From NCBI GenBank assembly GCA_009363875.1, contig CM018680.1:62276279-62340278 (forward strand): 64,000 bases of DNA. The letters are read 5' to 3'. Shown here piece after piece: positions 62,101 through 64,000 of this stretch (its first letter is position 1; every line of letters starts with the position of its first letter). The stretch comes from Mikania micrantha (Eukaryota > Streptophyta > Magnoliopsida > Asterales > Asteraceae). The position numbers and the translations under genes were made by a program. The notes under the pieces were generated by a model. The model was given only the letters and a program-made list of their open reading frames with translations. It was not told the DNA's origin and ran no database searches.

Positions 62101-63484
62101 CTTCTTGTTTTGTCCAAGTATAGGAGTGTCTTTGAATAAACACCTTCGGAAGGAAGAAGTGATTCTTCGGAAGCAGCATTGCTTCCGAAGGATAACTGGT
62201 TCCTGCCGAAGGTTGTACAAGACAACTGCTTCCGAGGAATCTTCTTATGCACTAAAGACAAAGACTTCCGAGGTTTATCCTCTGACAAAGACTGTAGCAG
62301 ATTACACTTATGGTACAAAAGGTACTGACACAAGACATGTTGGTCTGAATAAAGATAGAGACAACATGTAATGAGTCAGATAAAGCACCTTACCTCTCCC
62401 ATGCTACATTAAATGCAAAAGATCATCTGAAGCCTTGAAGATCAATAACATTAAATGTCTTTTGTATTTAGTAATCTTTTGTAAAGTCAATGTCTATTAA
62501 TGTAATGATTATGAAAGAGTGTCTTAGCCTGTTAAGACACTCAACATACTAGAATAAGCTTTACTTTATGTACTTGTCTAGTATACCCAACTTGTATTCC
62601 TAAGTGTATACGGTTGTAGCCTCGGCTATATAACCTCCCAATGTATGGTTGCTTGAAGGTGCTTGCTTGTATACTTCCACTTTGAGAGAAATATATCCTT
62701 AAGCTTGAATTATTCCTGTGTTCTTATTATTGTTCAAAGATTATTACTGTGTCATTTTGAGTGAAATTGTGAGATCATTCTAACAGAACATTCCGCATCT
62801 GTTAGAGTCAAGTAAGAAATACTTGTGAAGTGTTGTTTAGAGATAACAACCCGATCCTACAATATATATTAAAATAATACATATTAATCATACTTTTATC
62901 TTTAGTGTGTTAACAAAAAATTACTTAATTATGATAAAATAAAAGTGAAAAAAGAATGGTATGATACTTTCCCTATTTGTTTTATGTCACGTATTTGCAA
63001 ATCAAATGAAATTGAAAAATATAAAATATAATGATCATGCTTCTATTTTATAATGTTGAAAAAAATTACTTAATTATGATGAAATGAAAGTGAATAAGGA
63101 ATGACATGATACTTTCCCTATTATATTTTACTTTACGTGTTTGCAAATCAAATGAAATTAAAGCAGACATTATGATCCTTTTAGAAGGTGATCACGGCTA
63201 CAGATAAATGGGCGAACATGGAAGTTGTACAACAAGCCCTCAATGTTCACCAAGTATGTAATCAGGCCCTTTTTGTTGTTAAAATTACATGTTATATAGC
63301 TATCATTGCATCTCATTTCATAAATTTTATTATAGGGAATGGTTGGAAAGTTTGAGGAAATCAACTACACCTTACTTTACAACCAAGGAAAGAATGACAC
63401 AATTTGTTATGCTTATGATATCTTTAGTAGTTACTCATATCATAAGAAACTTTCTACTAAAAGTTGTCGAGCTTTGATATTCAG
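44054..63484 (+). CDS. serine carboxypeptidase-like (SCPL) protein, 11 exons, continues beyond the window
   Basis: Plant SCPL proteins are secreted or vacuolar alpha/beta hydrolases that act as carboxypeptidases or acyltransferases. Exons by GT/AG and family match: 44054-44178, 46235-46377, 47188-47249, 47337-47459, 48023-48125, 48245-48282, 49223-49324, 49406-49492, 49569-49631, 63185-63253, 63336-63484. They keep phase for 1064 bases (354 residues) with no stop. The protein has a signal-like N-terminus, ETG-YMGIGE, GGPGASS, DMPAGAGFSY, GISYSA around the nucleophile, GYILCSPLTNKF, and ends in CRALIF just before the family's GDHD site. That site and the His exon lie to the right. Family members are about 450-480 residues. 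Intron 9 (13.5 kb) holds two LTR retrotransposons, and introns 1 and 6 hold DNA transposons. A broken copy of exon 1 lies upstream. Altered active-site residues make catalysis doubtful. Confidence 0.85.
44898..45396. mobile_element. non-autonomous DNA transposon (hAT-like) in SCPL intron 1
   Basis: Imperfect inverted ends ATGGCGGACACAGG and TTGTATCCGCCCAT enclose about 500 bp with inner GTGGGGGC motifs at both sides. The flanks GTTTAAAG and GTTTAAGC may be a mutated 8-bp target duplication. No transposase is encoded. Confidence 0.45.
45735..46170. other. intron 1 stretch with GGGTTGACCCG-type repeats
   Basis: GTGACCCGTTAATTC near 45833 and GTCGGGTTGACCCGCC near 46152 resemble arms of a common plant non-autonomous repeat. 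The ends are not resolved. Confidence 0.3.
46235..46377 (+). CDS. SCPL exon 2: oxyanion-hole motif GGPGASS
   Basis: It reads YMGIGEKGMQAFYYF, then EDPLIFHFPGGPGASSLISL. The family motif is normally W-x-x-GGPGCS[SA], so the Trp position is Phe and the Cys is Ala. It ends in phase 1 within the Gly of YEIG. Confidence 0.85.
47188..47459 (+). CDS. SCPL exons 3 and 4 with an 87-bp intron
   Basis: Exon 3 (47188-47249) encodes GPLLINTDDLTLTLNPNAWTQ. Exon 4 (47337-47459) encodes MANIVFVDMPAGAGFSYAET and then WVSSDTILAANYKDFIKK. These match the family's LTLNPYSWTK and VANIIFLDQPVGTGFSY blocks. Both keep standard splice sites. Confidence 0.85.
48023..48282 (+). CDS. SCPL exons 5 and 6: nucleophile region, altered to GISYSA
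   Basis: Exon 5 (48023-48125) encodes FLSDNPKLLGNPLYISGISYSAIIVPK. The catalytic Ser of the usual GDSYSG is kept, but the Asp before it is Ile and the last Gly is Ala. Exon 6 (48245-48282) encodes GNERGDQPAVNIQ, the usual link to the next block. Confidence 0.82.
48463..48923 (+). mobile_element. short Helitron-like element in SCPL intron 6
   Basis: It starts TCTTATCTTACTTAG after an A and ends with a perfect 7-bp-stem hairpin (48895-48911, CCCGTGT and ACACGGG), 8 bp, then CTAG followed by T. The 3' end matches the minus-strand Helitrons at 40970 and 43005. It is non-coding. The 5' limit is less certain than the 3' end. Confidence 0.6.
49223..49631 (+). CDS. SCPL exons 7, 8 and 9
   Basis: Exon 7 (49223-49324) encodes GYILCSPLTNKFMDFNSRLE, then YAHRMALISDDIYQ. 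Exon 8 (49406-49492) encodes a Cys-containing loop (NNCNGNYLD, ANSACRESL). Exon 9 (49569-49631) encodes CTSLISLDNILEPVSDD. All are in phase 0 with short introns. The next exon is 13.5 kb away. Confidence 0.83.
49925..50040 (+). mobile_element. TS-type SINE, 3' part, in SCPL intron 9
   Basis: The order GGAGCAACCTCTTTGTCC, GTGTAAGGTTTGTGTCC, CCTCCCCAGACCCTACTA and GTGGGAATATACTGGGTATG follows the consensus of tobacco-type (TS) SINEs. The tRNA-like head is only weakly recognisable. Confidence 0.6.
50100..51784. other. SCPL intron 9 sequence without a supported feature
   Basis: AT-rich. A weak resemblance to a copia RNase H tail (ADNPIFHIN near 50905) is not strong enough to annotate. A G-rich run (51771-51784) abuts the copia LTR. 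Confidence 0.35.
51785..52062 (-). repeat. 3' LTR of the minus-strand copia element
   Basis: On the minus strand it runs from TGAAAGATTAATGAG to TGATTTCCATCA. It is preceded on that strand by the purine tract GTTAAGGGGGAGAA (52063-52076). Confidence 0.85.
52136..52396 (-). pseudogene. copia RNase H remnant
   Basis: It contains LLVDNKSAIALMKNPVFHGR and then SKHIDTKHHFVWECVEQG and AGILTKALPRG, the classic end of copia pol. It is separated from the RT part by damage near 52400-52590, where RNase H N-terminal sequence is only partly readable. Confidence 0.88.
52595..53677 (-). pseudogene. copia reverse transcriptase, decayed
   Basis: The N-terminal RT block (53396-53677: YSEAVVEEGWVNAMKAEL, then NKTWSLVSLPKGHKVIELKW) and the main RT block (52595-53194: LYGLRRAPRAWN, GVCMDDLIVMG, SDLGKLSYYLGIEV) share one frame with stops between them (53200-53395). 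The catalytic box reads CMDD instead of YVDD, so the first box residue and the Val are changed. Confidence 0.88.
53847..55554 (-). pseudogene. copia zinc knuckle, protease and integrase, decayed
   Basis: From right to left: the CCHC knuckle CYKCNQMGHFSFEC (near 55400), the protease site WYLDNGTSNHMTG (near 55190, DNG instead of the usual DSG), the GAG-pre-integrase segment (54835-55065), the integrase core (54250-54741: VHADICGPI, LRTDCVGEF, PYTPHQNGVVERRNRT) and the integrase C-terminus (53847-54209). Stops lie at 55075 and 54835 and between 54742 and 54834, with a frameshift near 54230. Confidence 0.87.
55473..56270 (-). pseudogene. copia gag, 265-codon open stretch
   Basis: It contains LPILTATNYTTWSIKMEAIM, AIPEDVLLQVAKKKTTKEVW and the UBN2-type gag core (LNTLKSEFDSLRMRE, IDDYARKLSGMIS). 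The natural start is probably the MSLVNPSP Met, nine codons in. A frameshift near 55500 separates it from the zinc knuckle. Confidence 0.88.
56301..56582 (-). repeat. 5' LTR of the minus-strand copia element, with adjacent primer site
   Basis: 282 bp. The primer site lies at 56287-56300 (minus strand CTTGGTATCAAAGC, Met-type). Confidence 0.85.
56583..57289. other. SCPL intron 9 sequence between the two retrotransposons
   Basis: No coding or terminal-repeat signal seen. Confidence 0.35.
57290..57310. repeat. (TA)n microsatellite, target of the young LTR element
   Basis: A 21-bp TA run. Its last five bases ATATA are the left target duplication. The right copy is 62862-62866. Confidence 0.8.
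57311..58098 (+). repeat. 5' LTR of the young element
   Basis: It begins TGTAAAGACTAATAAAGG. It has CTTCGGAAG-type motifs at 57380-57520 and a TATA box (TATATAAC, about 57869). It matches the 3' LTR up to CCCGATC and then departs. Confidence 0.88.
58099..58541 (+). promoter_or_regulatory. leader with CTTCGGAAG motifs and TATA box upstream of the aORF
   Basis: At least nine CTTCGGAAG/CTTCCGAAG-like motifs lie between 58118 and 58438. TATATAAAG at 58440-58448 is followed by a CT-rich stretch and the ATG at 58542, a compact promoter layout with a predicted 5' UTR of about 70 bases. The motif is the one found in the LTR. Promoter activity is inferred. Confidence 0.5.
58542..62036 (+). CDS. intact retrotransposon accessory protein (aORF), 1164 aa, function unknown
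   Basis: The N-terminal domain (about residues 1-215: FAPIISFLQRSRYF, QQFWASC, VETICRHLKF, FCMYPRFLQHLF) is shared with the decayed aORF at 3956. Then follow a Pro/Ser/Thr-rich region with basic KQKKVKRT (near residue 307), a coiled coil (about 520-565: ITSLQARVAQLEAEVATL), a Ser run and acidic low-complexity region, a charged helical region (about 805-930: RARLSALLEERGYDFDEVI, KEQKEKAYRDKNKAFLLEYG), a basic NLS-like RRKSMAKRKKKTKT (near 1027) and a hydrophobic C-terminal block (NGEIKLVDLLHLMMLAKPYI). No signal peptide, membrane span, protease, RT or zinc knuckle is visible, so it is neither a gag-pol nor an obvious envelope protein. A nucleic-acid or nuclear role is possible but unproven. 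The frame is fully open, unlike all other retroelement genes here. Confidence 0.85.
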   Translation: MALLAFKPAHNVPAELLAEHDADFAPIISFLQRSRYFFALTVQPLVYESHHQQFWASCSVSSSPNGRSLEATIDAHPIAITVETICRHLKFNDAGGRVSFTKDEVASTFKSMGYEGPLPSTTYLKGRVSYNYKYLIHVFLHCLSNKSGGWDQVPSDLASAIHGLVSNQLFNFSAFIFNNLVDNITSPKKFCMYPRFLQHLFNEELGASLSLTGNTYKMPLVSSKIFVQLKKKSAQFSGTFTHLLSSMESPAPEGDSSVYPTDAEPTPSTSVPHPIKITYKRKRNPVQLSTVVQAPSTEPKQKKVKRTAQGTVLPKVKATPLVSPQVLPLKPVVALNQPESPQLMSQNITENIQRDAPIIEFASHKATSLDKRLSPKSPGSYHPEMPPSHPITQAQGTSALTMEEPLSPTSQTLMRVVTQLQARFPDPEPIQSEVGPSSSEGVNAGEAATTVDLNKDPQDSGTGNRTSPAATYVGEDFFEVLLNEGNPGCQEPTSGGGGAGARLKTPSPHDSTLVEEGISTQELTATITSLQARVAQLEAEVATLRFEIQTKEATILDLRRRPPVLLHPFHPDPATTTFTSPDATKKGENIPTAGSGSEAREEEGAQEVNPSLVTLTAEWDDFLGTYFQDSSSTSSSSSSASEDTREVAKETEQQTSNVSLEPQSPLGTKSPSETAAQVVMEDTTQEEPISMKSVSPSGTEAAEALSSSPEPFVESNKESSKGIGQLEETVNAEVNSEAAAASEGPVILDVSSTEELHANEPAGEATEEISSGAKITADDKGKSKLTPEEEAEQEEMRPKKTKGRPNTSLDEERARLSALLEERGYDFDEVINWSVPRMAAELDKVQQQEQAVAASKALSVLTKEQKEKAYRDKNKAFLLEYGFHARQLGPMKNSTMDMHIRDIKAKVARGELPSIEQIRARKESLMRGLGLGGGATIEFPLSGAGIREGEEVMCGEVTKAMFPNMFPLNPKEEPISPPSSPSMDNMPISSVYKKGKKTTRKQSTVEAQQARVLRSHATAQDKPRFTRRKSMAKRKKKTKTIPFDSEPDTTLSVLEATSEATPETTQTREDMRDISRLMHEHSYIPLVNWSFNAQERIFILTDYNGEIKLVDLLHLMMLAKPYIFDLDMLPLNNPDNGADGRSAIRLIRKRAQVLRGTWKPRFIP
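62057..62067 (+). other. polypurine tract of the young element
   Basis: TAGGGGGAGAC lies directly before the 3' LTR, 20 bp after the aORF stop. It is alike in position and form to the tract of the SIRE-type element at 33466. Confidence 0.65.
62068..62861 (+). repeat. 3' LTR of the young element
   Basis: 794 bp from TGTAAAGAC to CCTACA, followed by the target duplication ATATA (62862-62866). Confidence 0.9.
63185..63484 (+). CDS. SCPL exons 10 and 11, beyond the retrotransposon-filled intron
   Basis: Exon 10 (63185-63253) encodes DKWANMEVVQQALNVHQ, matching the family's YWANDEKVQKALGV block. Exon 11 (63336-63484) encodes GMVGKFEEINYTLLYN, then SYSYHKKLSTKSCRALIF, matching the block that precedes GDHDM. 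Phases fit exon 9 (phase 0) and leave phase 2 for the next exon outside the window. Confidence 0.82.
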
Positions 63485-64000
63485 GTAATGCACTTACCTA
63501 CGCACTCCCTCTTAAACTCTTTAACATAATTTCATTGTATTCATTTCAAGGGCGGCACAGGGGAGGGGCAAACTTGACCCCGTCCCGTGGTCAGTTTTTG
63601 GGCGGCAGAAAATTTTCGCTATCTATGCTTACATATAGACTCATTTAAAAGAGAACAAAAAAGTTGCATAGAAATAAAAAGAACCATTTTATAAACACGT
63701 GATTTAAAAGGAAGTAATTATCTTTAAAGTATAAGAAGTTTCTTTTACGCCCATTAAACTAGGGTTTCATGAGTTCGGTTAACGTTTATTCGTTTCAATT
63801 TTCAATTTTTTTACCTATCCGAAAACTGAACTAAATTTAGGATGTCGTTTCGGTTAAAACCAAACAAACCGATTACAAAATCAAATAAACCGAATTCAAC
63901 CGAATAAACCGATCCAAATAAATCGAACTCAACCTTATATATTATTAATAAAATAATGAATTTAAATTGGAATTCAGTTTAATGGGTTAACCGAATAAAC
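63485..64000. other. intron after SCPL exon 11, with CCGAATAAACCGA-type repeats
   Basis: A GGGCGGCACAGGGG/GGGCGGCAG stretch lies near 63550-63608. Between 63770 and 64000 repeated AACCGAATAAACCGA motifs end in GGTTAACCGAATAAAC, inverted relative to CGGTTAACGTTTATTCG near 63776. This may be a non-autonomous DNA transposon about 230 bp long. No exon is seen. Confidence 0.35.

Larger units (their letters stand above)
57311..62861 (+). mobile_element. young non-autonomous LTR element carrying only an aORF (5551 bp)
   Basis: LTRs at 57311-58098 and 62068-62861 differ by about three substitutions and one 1-bp indel in 788 bp. The target duplication ATATA flanks it. The internal region holds a motif-rich leader, a TATA box, one intact 1164-codon aORF and a PPT. 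There is no gag, protease, RT, RNase H, integrase or recognisable primer site. The left LTR lacks the last 5 bp seen in the right one (CTACA), and non-LTR sequence follows at once. A deletion from the LTR end through gag-pol of a SIRE-type parent would produce this. Whether the parent lost them before or after insertion cannot be told from one copy. Confidence 0.85.

Overview
This is plant nuclear DNA, AT-rich and dominated by LTR retrotransposons, with one spliced serine-carboxypeptidase-like (SCPL) gene in the right third. The types of copia and gypsy pol and the long accessory ORFs (aORFs) downstream of copia pol resemble families I associate with composite-family (Asteraceae) genomes. That assignment is inference. 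No rRNA, tRNA gene, CRISPR array or bacterial gene was seen.

Layout. (1) 1-33.7 kb: the 3' part of a SIRE-type Ty1/copia element: decayed pol (1-1794), a motif-rich spacer with a TATA box (1795-3955), and an aORF that starts at 3956 and ends at 33445. The aORF is split at 4972/30957 by a 26-kb Ty3/gypsy (Tekay-like chromovirus) cluster arranged LTR-internal-LTR-internal-LTR (4973-30957). The two 10.58-kb units share stops, frameshifts, a microhomology junction and a captured aORF fragment inside the LTR, so the cluster grew by duplication of an already dead unit. The third LTR carries a 654-bp hAT MITE with an 8-bp target duplication. (2) 33.7-40.2 kb: an older gypsy remnant with a solo LTR (35044-35809, TSD ACTAT) in its integrase, its 2.2-kb LTR, and repeat-rich LTR debris. 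(3) 40.5-43.8 kb: a CACTA-type end, two minus-strand Helitrons (one keeps a helicase C-terminal remnant) and a broken duplicate of SCPL exon 1. (4) 44054 to beyond the right edge: the SCPL gene. Eleven exons stay in phase for 1064 coding bases. Intron 9 is 13.5 kb and holds a minus-strand copia element (51785-56582) and a young LTR element (57311-62861, TSD ATATA).

The most notable object is that young element. It has nearly identical LTRs and a PPT but no gag, pol or recognisable PBS. Its only gene is an intact 1164-codon aORF with its own TATA box 100 bp upstream. The decayed aORF at 3956-33445 has the same order of parts and almost the same length (about 1168 codons). In both families the short motif that fills the LTR (GGTTCG/CGAACC in one, CTTCGGAAG in the other) also fills the spacer just upstream of the aORF, suggesting a second internal promoter.

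The SCPL gene encodes a secretory-pathway alpha/beta hydrolase-fold protein. Its nucleophile serine is present, but the surroundings are unusual (GISYSA rather than GDSYSG, and GGPGAS rather than GGPGCS), so catalytic competence is uncertain. The gene's last part, with the expected Asp and His of the triad, lies beyond the window.
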